Assembly (NCBI GenBank): GCA_030549175.1
Contig: JAUKUA010000002.1
Coordinates: 372,001-436,000 of the forward strand
Direction of reading: 5' to 3'
DNA length: 64,000 nt
Origin: Lasiosphaeris hirsuta
Taxonomy: Eukaryota; Ascomycota; Sordariomycetes; Sordariales; Lasiosphaeriaceae
The translations under genes and the position numbers were made by a program. Below the pieces are notes generated by a model. It saw only the letters and a program-made list of their open reading frames with translations, was not told where the DNA came from and did not search any database. Positions 22,501-35,953 of the stretch are shown here, piece after piece (the stretch's first letter is position 1; every line of letters starts with the position of its first letter).

Positions 22501-24526
22501 ACCGGGATAGAAGCTAAAGATATTAGTTTCCTCTTAGTAACTATCCTTCTTTAAACATTCCTTATTATTCAAAGTAAACTCTCCTTTTTCCTACTTAGCC
22601 TTATGATTAATTTCGCGATTCTTCATTTTATCTTTATAAATTAAGCTAATAGTAATAACGGCTTTAAGAAAGTTAGCGTCGTTAGAAGGGAGATATCCCG
22701 TATATAAATAAATTAAATTTATTATAATATCAGAAATGATATTAGTAACTAGCGACTATAAGACCTATCTACTAAGATCGACGATATGATTTAGTTCTTA
22801 GAATTTAGTCATATACTCGTTTATATCTTTGTTGTAGGTCAGAGCCTTTATAGCCTCGTAGTCCTTAGCTCTTTATACTAAGTCACGAAATCGTTTAACT
22901 ATAGTAATAACATAGTTATTCTATTGATCTATTAAGCTAAGCTTTTCGATCTAAGTTCCCCTTTTCTAATACTATTTAAAGGTAATATCTTTAGTAAAGG
23001 TACTAACAAAACTAATTTTAGCCTTATCGTCAAAGAAGCTTCGTTTATAAACATTAAAATATTTCTTAACGGAACGTTACCATGTCTTAAATTTACCTTT
23101 ATTCCTCCTATTATATTTTTTAGATTTTACTATAGTTATGGTAGTATCTTAACTACGGGATTCCCAAATCACGTTAGTATTATTACGAATTAAGTCCTAA
23201 TTAGTATAGATAAGGTCGAGAAGGATTACCATAGGGTTACGTAGAAATGAAGGGTTCCGGGAGCTCGGACCCTAAGGTCTTAGAGGCCTTGGAGACTTAG
23301 GTAGGTTTCTTAGTAGTTTAAGAAGACCAGGAGGTAGACTTATGTAATAGAGATTATTATCTAAGTCGTTATTATTATTACCGTTATTTAACAGAGGTAA
23401 TATTTTTATCTTAGTATAATAAAGAGGTAAGTTTCCTCTTATGTTTTTACTTCTTATTTTAATATTAGAATTTTATATACTATCGACTTATCTCCGGGCC
23501 CGTACTAAGATTTCTCAGATAGTCCTTCTTTAGAGGTTACGGTTTAAGAAAGAATCTTCGTCTTAGTCGAAATATCGTATAGATATAGATTTCTTAGATA
23601 GTTATGACGGCCGTCATAAGGATGCGACAGATAGGATTTTTTATAAACGTATTATAGCTCTTTAGATAATTTATTCCTTATTATAAGGTCTTACTTATGT
23701 TAATCTTAATATAAATACTTCTTTAATAAGGTTATTAAAGTAAGCCTTAAGTTAGTTAAACAATTCTTAATCCTTTAGGGTCCGCGATACTCCTAGTTAT
23801 TAAAGTGTCATAAGAGAATTTAGCTAGCTTTAGGCTGTGGTAAACTAGTAGCTAAATTCTATATTATGATAGTTTTAACGGCCTGTTTCTTCTCCTAGAT
23901 ACGAAGAAGTTTCTTAACTCGGACAAGCTTAATGTTTTATTTTTTAACTCATACTTCCTAATCTCATACTTATTATGTCTGTTATAACTTTTACTTAGTA
24001 ATTTTCTTATAAAAAGCTTCTGTATATGTAATAACAAGGTTAAGGGATTTCTTATGTTAGGCTGTCTAAGTAACAAACTAGGCTAATTTTTAGTTAACCT
24101 CGATACCGAAGATAATATAAGAGGCTTTAAGTTCTTACCGAATACTTTCGAAGATATATTAGTTTGTCTTAATATATTATACTATCGATTAGTAGTCGGC
24201 GACTAAGGTAATAAACATAGAAGTAAGTAAGTCAAGTCTCTTTTTATCCTTATATATGTTATTTATAAAGAAGTAAAGTTTCTTATAGGCTTTAACGACT
24301 TAGTTATAAAGTTAAATAAACTATTAAGGTAGTTTAATAAGGGTTTTAGAGCTCGAAGGGAATATAAGAAATCACTTGATAATTTAGATTTCTATCTCGG
24401 AAGGTTCTTAAATCATAAGGTCAGTTCCGAAGTTAGATTTGGTTTCTTAGCCCCGGAACGTAGCTAAATATAATATAGGATTACTAGCTATTATAAAGGA
24501 ACTGACAGATAAAAAAGGAGATGTTT

Positions 24527-24545
24527 CTTAGAAAGAAAGATTATT
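24527..24545 (-). promoter_or_regulatory. CR-B primer-binding site
   Basis: On the minus strand, directly after the 5' LTR, the sequence is aataatctttctttctaag; first base G-to-A relative to CR-A and CR-D. It is complementary to agaaagattat(c) inside the LTR rather than to a tRNA 3' end. Confidence 0.55.
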
Positions 24546-25071
24546 TATAACATAAGCTAGCCTACGAAGGTTTAGGATATGACAACTATAAGGTAAGATA
24601 TCTAACGAAGAATTAGACTATAAAGCTTTAATCTTTTCCTAACTCTCGACTTAACCGTTTAACGAACTATCCCGATAATTACTATTAGTCTAGTTCAAAG
24701 CTTTTATATAATAAACTTAAGGAGTTGATCTTCGTAAGGCTAATAAGTATAAGGTCCAATTCAAAACTTTAGAATAGAACGGTAAAGAAGTTAACTATTA
24801 TAATATAAAGTAGTAGAGAGTTAGGGAGAAGGAGGTTTAGGGAGATGGAATGATTTATTAGAAGATAAGATATAATACTTCACAGTTACAAGTTAAAAGA
24901 AATAAAAGGATTTATAAGGTTATATTACCTCTTAGCTTTACTAAAGTTCAGCTGATAATCTTTCTAGGTTTATCTAAAGAGAACTAAGAAGCTTCTTTCT
25001 CTCGAGGATCTATCGTAATGTACTTATCCTACTTATAGAAGGCTATATATAAGATACAAAGATACTAAAAT
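24546..25071 (-). repeat. CR-B 5' LTR, left part
   Basis: Plus strand begins tataacataagc (RIP form of tgtgacacaggc) and runs to the aaaat duplicated by CR-C; it continues at 35148. Confidence 0.85.
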
Positions 25072-26397
25072 TGTTACACTGGTAGGCTTACCTAGGTTAA
25101 CAGGGTCACTGACCTCCTTGACCGAGGACCAGCGGCACGAACTATACACAAGAAGTACATACCCATTAACCTACGAACATCCATCACGGATCACGTAGAT
25201 AAGGGAACTATCACAGAGGATGGCTACAACGTAGCTCAACCTCGGGACACGATCCCACACGTAGCTTATGGCCTATTCAGCCGGCACGTAGGTCAGCGGA
25301 TTCTCCTACAGCACCCACGGGTTGTAATGGAATACCCAGAACCACTCATAAGCCAGAGCAGCCGTACGATGGATCTCACCCGCACTAGGCAACGTCATCA
25401 GACTTTAGATTTGTCATAGATAAGCCATTTAACCTCAGTATCGTGGTCAAGGCCTACATAGCCAGCCTAGACCCTACAGCTGATCTTTCGAATCATAGAC
25501 CTCCCCGCTATCGTTAGTACTCCTTTGGAAGACCTAGAACCCGACGTTCTCCGGAGTCTAGCTTCAGTAGTGACAGGTGGCCGCGACTTCCGCGTATAAG
25601 TTATGAAAAGAACCGTTGCTATGATAGCCGACTAGGAAATCAACCTAACAACGCCGTAGCCAACGTAAGTATCTAGGACGTGAAGAAACACTTATAGTAA
25701 TAAATACCATGCCGCTAGAACTGTATAGATAAGTACTAATACCGGCCATGGACCAACGTGTGATAGGCCGGCTTTACTTAGCTTATAGCCGTTAATTTGT
25801 AAGGCACGAGAGATAGGCGGCTAGAAAGGAGATTCGGGACCGACGGGCGGCTAGGAAGATCTTTTAGATATTTTAGTATCCTTATATCTTATATATAGCC
25901 TTCTATAAGTAAGATAGGTGTACTATGACGGATCCTCGAGAGAAAGAAGCTTCCTAGTTCTCTTTGGACAAACTTAGAAAGATTATCAACTAAACTTTAG
26001 TAAAGCTAAGGGGTAATATAATCTTATAAACCCTTCTGTTTCTTCTGACTTGTAACTACGAAACATTACGTCCTATCTTCTATTAGATTATTTTATCTCC
26101 TTAAACCTCCTTTTCCCTAGCTCTCTACCACTTTGTATTATGATAGTTAACTCCCTTACCGTTCTGTTCTAAACCTCTAAATCGGACCTTAAGCTTTATT
26201 AAGCCTTACGAAGATCAAGTCTCTAAGTTCATCGTATAAAAGCTTTAAACTAGACTAATAATAATTGTCGGGGTAGTTCGTTAAACGGTTAAGTCAAGAG
26301 TTAGGAAAAGATTAAAGCTCTACAGTCTAATTCTCCATTTGATATCTTACCTTATAGTTATTATACCTTAGACTTTCGTAGGCTAGCCTATGTTATA
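25072..26397 (+). repeat. CR-C 5' LTR (1326 bp)
   Basis: tgttacactggtagg..ccta tgttata ends; contains agaaagattatc at 25976-25987, the complement of the primer site, about 904 bp from the LTR start. Confidence 0.85.
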
Positions 26398-26416
26398 AAT
26401 AATCTTTCTTTTTAAG
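26398..26416 (+). promoter_or_regulatory. CR-C primer-binding site
   Basis: aataatctttctttttaag begins at the first base after the LTR. Apart from its first base it is complementary to agaaagattatc at 25976-25987. No TGG-type tRNA primer site is present. Confidence 0.55.
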
Positions 26417-26469
26417 AATAACCTTTTTGTTTGCTACTCCGTTTATAATAGCCGGCAATCTTATATCAT

Positions 26470-29400
26470 ATTTGGCTACGTTCCGGGGTTAGGAAACCGA
26501 ACCTAACCTTAAAACCGACCTTATGATCTAAGAACCTCCTAAGATAGAAATATAAACTATTAAGAAGTTTCCTACATTCTTATCGAGTTCCAAAACCCTT
26601 ACTAAACTACCTTAATAGTTTATTTATCTTTATAATCAAGTCGCCGAAGCTTATAAGAAACTTTACTTCTTTATTAACAATACATACGAAGATAAGAAGA
26701 GGCTTAATTTACTCGTTTCTATATTTACTACCTTAGTTATAGATTATTAGTTAATAATATAGTATGTGAAGACAAATTAATATGTCTTTAAAAGTACTCG
26801 GTAAAAATTAGAAGCTTCTTGTACTATCTTTAGTATCGAGGTTAACTAGAAATTGACCTAGTTTACTACCTAAACGGCCTAACGTGAAAAATCTCTTAAT
26901 CTTATTATTATATATACTGAGGCCTTCTATAAAGAGATTACTAAACAAAAGCTACATTAAGTACGACAAACCTAAGAATAAGAAACATAAGCCCGAGAAC
27001 AAAACGTTAAGTTTGTCAAAGTCAAGGAACTTCTCCGTATCTAAGAGAAAAAACAAGCTTGATAAGATTACTATAATACGGAATTTAGCTATTAGTCTAC
27101 TATGGCCTAGAGCCAACTCAATTTTTTTATAGTACTTTAATAACCGGGAGTATTATAGACTCCGAAAGACTAAGAACTATTCGAATAGCTCAAAGCCTAC
27201 TTTAACAACCTCGTTAAAAAAGCCCTTGTATCAAGGTTAATACAAGTAAAGCCTCATGATAAAGAACAGATTATTTAGAAAGCTATGACACGTTTATAAA
27301 AAACTCTATCTGTCGAACCCTTACGACAGCCGATATAACCGTCTAAAAAATCAACCTCTACATAGTACTTCGATTAAGACAAAGACCCTCTCTTAGACCA
27401 TAACCTCTAAAGAAGGGCTACCTAAGAAATCTTAGCACGAGCCCGGAGATAGGTCGATAATATATAGAATTTTAATGTTAAAATAAAAAGTAGAAACATA
27501 AAAGAGAGCTTACCTTCCCGTTATACTAAGATAGGAACGTTACTTCTTCTAGATAACGGTAATAATAATAATAACTCCGATAATAATCTCTATTATGCGA
27601 GTTTACCTTCCGGCCCCTCTAAACTACTAGGAGGCTTACTTAGGCCCCTGAGACCCCTAGGACCTTAGGGTCCGGGTTTCTAAAGCCCTTTATCCCTACG
27701 TGACCCTATAGTAATCCTTCTCGACCTCATTCGTATTAACTAAGACCTAATTTATAACAATATTAACATAATTTAGGAATCTTACGGACAAGGTACCGCC
27801 GTAACTATGATAAAACCTAAAAAGTATAACAGAAAAGATAAGGGTAAGTTTAAGACATGGTAATACTCCGTCAAGGAGTACTTTAGTATTTACGAACGAA
27901 GCTTCCTTGATAACAAGGCTAAAATTAGCTTTGTTAATACTCTCATAAAAGGTACTGTCCTTAAATGATATTAAAAGAAAGAAATATAGATCGAAAAGCT
28001 CGGCCTAGTAAATCAATAAAATAACTATATTACCGTTATAGTCAAACGTTTCTATAACCTAGTACGAAGAGTTAAGAACTATGAGGCTATAAAAGCCTTA
28101 ACTTACGATAGGGATATAAATAAATATATAACTAAGTTTTAAGAACTTAATCATACCGTCGATCTTAGTAGTTAGGCCTTATAATCACTAATTACTAATA
28201 CTATCTCTAACATTATAATAGACTTAATCTATTTATACACGAGATATCTTCTTACTAACGATGTTAACTTTCTCGAAGCTATCGTTACTACTAGCCTAAT
28301 TTATAAAGATAAGATAAAGAATCGCGAAATCAATCATAAGGCTAAGTAAAGAAAAGAAGAGTCTACTTTAAATAGTAAGAAGTATTCGAAGAAAGATAGT
28401 TATTAGGAGGAAACTAATATCTCTAGCTCTTATCCCGGTCTATTATCTATAAAAGGAAAACTTAGGAAAGGCCCGAAGCGGAAGTAATAAGATAAGGAAG
28501 ATAACCTTTCGGTATCTATTCAAACGAAGTATTAGTAAACCTATAAGAAAGCTATTATTAGGATAGAACAAGCTAAAATTAATAAGTATAAGGTAAGTAA
28601 GAGATGTTACTACTATAGACGATAAGGCTATAACACTTTCGAATGTTATAACGGAAATACCGAGGATAGCAAAGATATTTCTAAGTTACCTAGGAAAATC
28701 TCTAGAACTAAGACTAAACATAGAAGAGATAAGAATAAAGATAATTCTTTCTAACTATCGAAAAAGGCTAAGGTCTTTATAGTAATAAAAAAAGACTATC
28801 TTAAGCTTTTCTCTCGTATTATTAAACTATCTGATAGTAAAGATATATCGGATTTTTAATTAGTATCCCGAAACTTACGGTATCGGAAACTATATCTCAA
28901 TATGCCGTAACTTCTACTAAAAAATGTACTAACTATAACACGGAGAAACTCTCTTATAAGAAGGTTAAGCGAAGCTATAAACCATATTATGGTATTCGTA
29001 AAATTATTCTTATAACTATTATCTACTATGGAGTTAAGGAAATCTCTGTCCGAGTACTCCTAAATCCTAACATCTCTAGCCCGGTTATAAGTAAAGATCT
29101 TATCAAAAAATAAAATATCTCTTATGTATATAAAACGATCCTAAAACCCCTAAAAGCTTTTAATAAAACTATTAACCTTAAATCAGGTAAGAAGTATACC
29201 AAAGAAATCGTTCTATAGTACTAGGTAAAACACTTCTTCCGTATCACGTTTAAAATCTCTCTCCTTGACATAAAATATGATATCCTTCTTTTATACTAGT
29301 AGTTATAATAATACTAGCCGGACTATCTATAAAACCTTAACATATCGAAAGTAGCTTTTAGTTTTAACTACTGTCGTTAAAACTATATTTCCCTTATAAT

Positions 29401-32400
29401 CTTAAGAAGTAAAAGCTTTATCGTAAATGTCATAATATTCTATGTCTTAAACATCCCTAAAAGATTTAGGATCTTTATCCCTTTAATATCTTCTAAAGTA
29501 ACCTAACGACTACTAAACTATCAGCCTTGGGACTACGTAATTGATATCATTAGAGACAAAAAGCTCCCATAAGGACCTCTTTATCCCATGTTACCTTTAA
29601 AAAAGAAAATCCTTCGTAAATAGTTAAACTAAATACTTAGAGAAAGTAAGATACGGGAATTAAAATTACCATGTTCCTTACCTATTTTCTTTATAGACAA
29701 GGAAGTATCATTAGAAAAAGCGGCTATAAGAGACCTAGAGAACCTCCATCTTATAATTAATTACTAAAAGATTAACAAACAAACTATCAAAAACTACTAC
29801 TTACTATCTCTAATTACCGAACTCTAAGACACCTTCGTCAGATTTGTTACCTTTATAAAGATAAATTTAAAATCAGGCTTTAATTTAATTCAGATAAAGG
29901 AAGAACACAAGTAGAAAACAACGTTCCGAACCTATTATAGTCTTTTCAAGTTTAACGTAATATCCTTTGGCCTTACTAATACTCCTACTACCTTCTAAGG
30001 TATAATAAATCATATCTTTCGAGATTTTATCGACTAAGGCCTCCTATCTTACATTAACTATCTTCTCATTTATATAAGTTCTAAAAAAAAATACGACAAA
30101 ATTGTCGTTAAAGTCCTTAAACGACTTTAGAAGCATAACCTTACTATCAACCTTACTAAATGTATATAGGATATTAAGAAATTAAAATACCTAAGCTATA
30201 TTATTAGTACTAAAGATATTATAATGTTAAAAGATAAGGTAAAATATATTCTTTTATAGAAATAGCCAAAGTTGATAAAAGAAGTTTAGTAATTTAATAA
30301 ATTTATAAACTTCTATAGATACTATATTAAGGGCTACTTACATATTACTAAACTACTTATCAATTTTATAAACCTTACCTAGAAAACCTAGATATGGAAT
30401 AATCAAATGAACGTAACATTTAAAATATTAAAAAAAGTCTTTACTAAAGTCTCTATTCTAATCTATTTCGACCCTAATAGACTACCTATTATCGAATCTG
30501 ACGTATTAGATTATATGTTAGGAGAAATAATATTACAAAAGTAAGATGACGATAAGATATATCCTATGACATTTCACTTAAAGAAACTAATCCCTACGGA
30601 AATTAACTACGAGATCTATAACAAGGAACTCCTAGCGATAATCGATTACTTCTAACGTTAGAGATACTACCTTAAGAGAACTAAGTATTATATCGAAGTC
30701 TTTTAGACTATCGTAATTTGAAATACTTCTAAACCGTGAAGGTCCTTAACTACTACTAAGCCCGATAGGCTTAGTAACTTACTACCTTCGATTTCGTCAT
30801 TAATTTCTGTCCCTGCATATAGAATACCAAGGTAAATACTTTCTTACGGCGTAAAGAATATCTTCCGGAAGAAGGAGATAAAAACTAACCGATAAACTTT
30901 GTTTTAAACAAAGAGTATTTTTTACACTCTAAAGTTCCTACGTTTATACTCTTAAAAATACGTCTCTGTAACATTTTAATACCAAAGTAAAACGAAGAAT
31001 TCTTCGAACAAATTAAGACTACTACTCCTACAGACGAAACGTATTAAAAGGCTTTGGTTTCCCCTAGAAAAGACGTAACTAACGAAGACGAAATCTTATT
31101 CATAAAGAATCATATTTAGATCCTTAACAATAAGAAACTTAAGATTTAGATCATCTACTCAGAATACGATACCAAAGTAGTAGGCCACATAGATATAGAT
31201 AAGACCGTTGAACTTATTAGACGGCATATGTTCTAGTAGAACCTCGAGAAAGACGTCGTTAACTTTATACACTCCTATTATAAGTGTCAAAGTAATAAGC
31301 TAAGACGCTACCTTCCTTTTAAACTACTTCATCCTATCGAATTAAAATACTTTCCCTAGAAGTTTATCTTAATAGACTTCATAACGGACCTTCCTTTCTT
31401 TAACAGATATAGTTTTATCTAGGTCATTATTAACACCTTTACTAAAATGGTACACTTTATTCCCTTAAGGGATAATACTAAGAAGACAAAAGACTTAATC
31501 TTAATCTTTACTTATGAATGTTAAAAATATTATAATATATCTACTGATATCATCTCTAATCGGGACTCGCGGTTTAACATAGGCCTTTGGTACGACTTCC
31601 TCAAACATATCAAAATTAAGCTAAGGATATTAACCTCGTTCCACCCCAAAACAAACAGCCAGACTAAACGTCTTAACTAATATATCAAGGCCTATCTTAG
31701 AACCTTCGTTAACTATAAGATAAATAACTAAGATATCCTATTACCTATAGTTGAATTCGTATAGAATAACGTCAAATCGACTTCTACTGGTAGCTCTCCT
31801 TTCTACGTTAATTACGGATATTATCCGGCTATAAATAATCTACCTAACGAATCTATACATAATCCACATAGCGAGATCATGGCACATTAGATGACAACGG
31901 TCTATAAGAACCTCTATAAAACCCTCAAAAAATCTTAGGAACGGATAAAAAAGTATATAGACAGGAAGCGAACGGAAGTACCCTCCTTTAAAGAAAGACA
32001 ACTTGTCACACTGGTAGGCTTACCTAGGTCAACAGGGTCACTGACCTCCTTGACCGAGCCCTACACCAGCGGCACGAACCACACACAAGAAACATATACC
32101 CATTGACCTACGAACATCCGTCATAGATCACGTAGATAAGGGAACTATCACAGAGGATGGCCACAACGTGGCTCAACCTCGGGATACGATCCCACACGTA
32201 GCTTATGGCCTATTTAGCCGACACGTAGGTCAGCGGATTCTCCTATAGCACCCACAGGTTACAACGGAATGCCCAGAACTACTCACAAGCCAGAGCAGCC
32301 GTATAACAGATCCTCACCCGCGCTAGGCAACGTCATTAGACTTCAGATTTGTCATAGACAAGCTACTTAACCTCAACATCGTGGTCAGAGCCTACATAGA

Positions 32401-33800
32401 CAGCCCTGACCTTACAGCGGGTCTTCTGAATCATAAACCTCCCTGCTATCACTGGCACTCCTTTGGAAGACCTGGAACCCGACGTTCTCCGGAGTCTAAC
32501 TTCAGTAGTGACAGGTGGTCGCGACTCCCACGTGTAAGTTACGAAGGAAACCGTTACTGTAACAGCCGACTAAGGGATCAACCTAACAGCGCCGTGGCTA
32601 ACGTAAGTACCAAGGACGTAAAGGAACACCTGTAGCAATGGACACCATGCTACTAAAGCTGTATAGATAAGTACTAATACTGGCCGTGGACCAATATATG
32701 ATAGGCCGGCTTCACTTAGCTTATAACCGCTAACTTATAGGACGTGAGAGACAGGTGGTTAGAAGGGAGATTCGGGACTGACGGGCGGCTAGGAAGATCC
32801 TTTAGGTATTCTAGTATCCTTGTATCCTATACATAGCCTTCTATAAGTAAGACAGGTACGCTATGACGGATCCTCGAGAGGAAGAAGCTCCCTAGTTTTC
32901 TTTAGACAAACCTAAAAAGATTATCAGCTGAACTTCAGTGAAGCTAAGGGGTAATATAACCTTGTAAATCCTTCTGTTTCTCCTGACTTACAAACTACGA
33001 AGCATTATGTCTTATCCTCAGTTAGATCATTCCATCTCCCTAAACCTCCTTCTCCCTAGCTCTCCACCACTTTACATTGTGACAGTTAACTCCCTTACCA
33101 TTCTGTTCTAAACCTCTAAATCGGACCTTGAGCTTTATTAAGCCTTACGAAGATCAAGTCCCTGAGTTCATCGTGTAAAAGCTCTGAACTAGACCAACAG
33201 CAATTGTCGGGGTAGTTCGCTGAACGGTTAAGTCGAGAGTTAGGAAAAGATTAAAGCTCTACAGTCTGACTCTTCATTTGATATCTCACCTTGTGGTTGT
33301 CACACCCCAGACCTTCACGGGCTGGCCTGTGTTACACAACTAGTAATACTCAACGTACGAAACATTAGGACCAAGAGACTTTCTAAGAAACTAGATAGGA
33401 AGCTACTCGGCCTATTTAAAATCTCTAAGGTAATATCTCCTACTACTATGAAACTCGAATTCCCGAAGCGTTAGAAAATTTATCCTACTTTTCACGTCTC
33501 CCTCATTAAACCTTTCCGAACCGGCTCCTAGCCGATCCCTGACTCTATTCAGGTCTTAGAGTAAGTAAGAGATGTTTACCCTAAGGAATTTATAATAAAG
33601 GAAATCATAAACTCCCATACTAAAAAGAGGATAGTAGAATATCTCGTCAGATGGGATAGATACCCCGAGGAGAAAGATTAGACTTAGGAACCATACGAGC
33701 ACTTCTTTAACACCTAGGAACTTTAGAACTTCCACGTCAAGTACCTACGTAAGCCAAAAGACCCTAGGGTTATTAACCCTAGGACTCGAGGCAAGTCCTC
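26470..33800 (+). pseudogene. CR-C gag-pol polyprotein with chromodomain, RIP-inactivated, split by S1
   Basis: Domains in order. Gag (about 26470-28750) has an Asn-rich stretch at about 27550 and a zinc knuckle at about 28604-28645 (CYYYRR..YNTFEC; the second Cys and the His read as Tyr). The RT has LPIFFIDKE, FVTFIKINLKSGFN and a SYINYLLIY box at about 30047-30073, followed by RNase H (PTEINYEIYNKELLAI, about 30590-30640). The integrase core is at about 31370-31800 (FTKMVHFIPLRD, ISNRDSRF). The chromodomain is at about 33580-33740 (IVEYLVRWDRYPEE, TWEPYEH with W as stop). Solo LTR S1 separates integrase from chromodomain. Stops are at CAG, CAA and TGG positions. Chromodomains in this family direct integration to heterochromatin, which fits the clustered self-insertions. 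Confidence 0.85.
32004..33336 (+). repeat. Solo LTR S1 of the CR family inside CR-C
   Basis: Starts tgtcacactgg and ends ctgtgttaca, 1333 bp, with perfect 5-bp TSD caact (31999-32003 and 33337-33341). Coding sequence of CR-C resumes at 33342. It keeps more CpA than most copies, so it is probably among the youngest insertions. Confidence 0.9.
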
Positions 33801-33816
33801 TTAGGAGGGGAGATGG

Positions 33817-35142
33817 TATTATACTAGTAGGCTTACCTAAGTCAACAAAGTCACTGACCTCCTTAACCAAGCACTAACGGCACGAACTATACATAAGAAG
33901 TACATACCTATTAACCTACGAACATCTATTACAGATCACGTAGATAAGAGAACTATCACAGAAGATAGCCATAACATGGCTTAACCTCGGAACACGATCC
34001 CACACGTAGCTTATGGCCTATTTAGCCGGCACGTAAGTCAGCGGATTCTCCTACAGTACCCACGGATTATAACGAAATACCTAGAACCACTTACAAGCTA
34101 AAGTAGCTGTACGACGGATCTTACCTACGTTAGGTAACGTCATTAAACTTTAGATTTGTTATAGACAAGCTATTCAACCTCAGCATCGTAGTCAGAGCTT
34201 ACATAGCCAGCCTAGACCCTACAGCTAATCTTTCGAATCATAAACCTCCCCGTTATCGCTAGTACTCCTTTAGAAGACTTAGAACCCGACGTTCTCCGGA
34301 GTCTAGCTTCAGTAGTAACAGGTAGCCGCGACCCTTACGTATAAGTCATGAAAGAAACCGTTACTATGACAGCCGACCAAGGGATCAACCTAACAACGCC
34401 GTAGCTAACGTAAGTACCTAGGATATAAAAGAACACTTACAGTAATAGATACCATGCCGCTAGAGCTGTATAGATAAGTACTAATATCGGCCATGGACCA
34501 ACGTGTAATAGGCCGGCTTCACTTAGCTTATAGCCGTTGATTTATAAGGCACGAGAGACGGGCGGCTAAAAAGGAGATTCGGGACCAACGGGCGGCTAGA
34601 AGGATCCTTTAGATATTCTAGTATCCTTATATCTTATACATAGCCTTCCATAAGTAAGACAGGTATACTATGATAGATCCTCGAGAGAAAGAAACTTCCT
34701 AGTTCTCTTTAGACAAACTTAGAAAGATTATCAGCTAAACTTTAGTGAAGCTAAGGGGTAATATAACCTTATGAACCCTTCTGTTTCTCCTGACTTATAA
34801 CTACCAAACATTACGTCCTATCTTCTGTTAGATTATTCCATCTTCTTAAACCTCCTTCTCCCTAGCTCTCTACCACTTTACATTACGACAGTTAACTCCC
34901 TCACCGTTCTATTCTAAACCTCTGAATCGGACCTTAAGCTTTATTAAGCCTTACGAAGATTAAGTCCCTGAGTTCGTCGTGTGAAAGCTCTGAATTAGAC
35001 CAACAGTAATTGTCGGGGTGGTTCGCTGAACGGTTGAGTCGAGAGTTAGGAAAAGGTTAAAGCTCTACAGTCTGATTCTCCATTTGATATCTCACCTTGT
35101 GGTTGTTACACCCCAGACCTTCGTGGGCTAGCCTGTGTCACA
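33817..35142 (+). repeat. CR-C 3' LTR (1326 bp)
   Basis: Starts tattatactag (RIP form of tgtcacactgg) right after the polypurine tract; ends tgtgtcaca. Confidence 0.85.
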
Positions 35143-35147
35143 AAAAT

Positions 35148-35948
35148 ACCTAAAGGATCTTCTTAGCTACCTGTCGGTTCCGAATCTCCTTTTTAACCAC
35201 CCGTCTCTCGTACCCTACAAATCTATAGCTACATACTAAGTAAAGGCGACCTATCATACGTTAATCCATAGCCGGTATTAGTACTTATCTATAAAACTCT
35301 AGCGACATAGTATCTATCGCTGTAGATATTTCTTCACGTCCTTAGTACTTACGTTAGCTACAAGTCACTAAGTCCTAAGGCTAGCGTTTGTTACAGTAAC
35401 GGTTCCCTTCGTAACTTATACACGGGGGTCGCGACTACCTATTACTACTAAAGCTAGACTCCGGAGAACATCAGGGTCTAAGTCTTCTAAAGGAATACTA
35501 ACGATAGCGGAGAGGCCTATGATTTAAAAGACTAACTATAGAATCCTAGCTGACTGTGTAGGCCCTGATCACGATACTAAGGTTAAATGGCTTGTCTATG
35601 ACAAATCTGAAGTCTGATGACGTTACCTAGCGCGGGCGAGATCCATTATACGGCTACTCTGGCTTGTGAGTAGTTCTAGGCACTCCGTTGTAACCCGTGG
35701 GTACTTCGGGAAATTCGCTGACCTACGTGTCGGCTAAATAGGCCATAAGCCACGCGTGAGATCGTGTCCCGAGGTTAAACCATACTGTGGCTATCTCTCT
35801 GTAATGGTTCCCTTATCTACGTGATCCATATCGGATGTTCATAGGTCAATGGGTATATACTTCTTATGTATGGTTCGTGCCGCTAGTATAGGCCTCGGTC
35901 AAGGAGGTCAGTAACCCTGTTAACCTAGGTAAGCCTACCAGTGTGACA
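35148..35948 (-). repeat. CR-B 5' LTR, right part
   Basis: Continues 25071 after removal of CR-C and its duplicated aaaat; ends ccagtgtgaca followed by the tctat TSD. Confidence 0.85.
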
Positions 35949-35953
35949 TCTAT

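Larger units (their letters stand above)
16620..24100 (-). pseudogene. CR-B gag-pol, RIP-inactivated and split by Pogo-1
   Basis: Minus-strand polyprotein equivalent to that of CR-C: chromodomain end near 16640-16830, integrase about 16850-19600 (interrupted at 17666 by Pogo-1), RT-RNase H about 19900-21300 with a YINDFFIY box at about 20875-20900, and gag zinc-knuckle region about 22290-22350. Ordinary CAG, CAA and TGG codons are now stops. Domain placement is by alignment to CR-C at equal distance from the LTR. Confidence 0.75.
25072..35142 (+). mobile_element. CR-C: complete chromovirus on the plus strand, nested in CR-B's 5' LTR
   Basis: 5' LTR 25072-26397 and 3' LTR 33817-35142, both 1326 bp, TSD aaaat (25067-25071 and 35143-35147). 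The internal region 26398-33816 is about 6.08 kb without solo LTR S1. It has a polypurine tract aggaggggagatgg at 33803-33816 and a primer site at 26398. It codes for gag, RT, integrase and a C-terminal chromodomain, all with RIP stops. Confidence 0.9.
15270..35948 (-). mobile_element. CR-B: complete chromovirus on the minus strand, nested in CR-A's 5' LTR
   Basis: Reads LTR (15270-16596), internal (16597-24545), LTR (24546-25071 plus 35148-35948). Both LTRs are 1327 bp once the CR-C insertion and its 5-bp duplication are removed. The 5-bp TSD tctat flanks the whole element. Internal length without Pogo-1 is about 6.08 kb, equal to CR-C and CR-D. The primer site and polypurine tract sit at the expected ends. 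It contains Pogo-1 (17666-19527) and CR-C. Heavily RIP-mutated. Confidence 0.9.

Noticed and set aside
26884..27132. 82-codon plus-strand frame with ATG-like start in CR-C
   Set aside because: It lies inside the gag region in a different frame, and the homologous frame in CR-B is also just a by-product of the same sequence.
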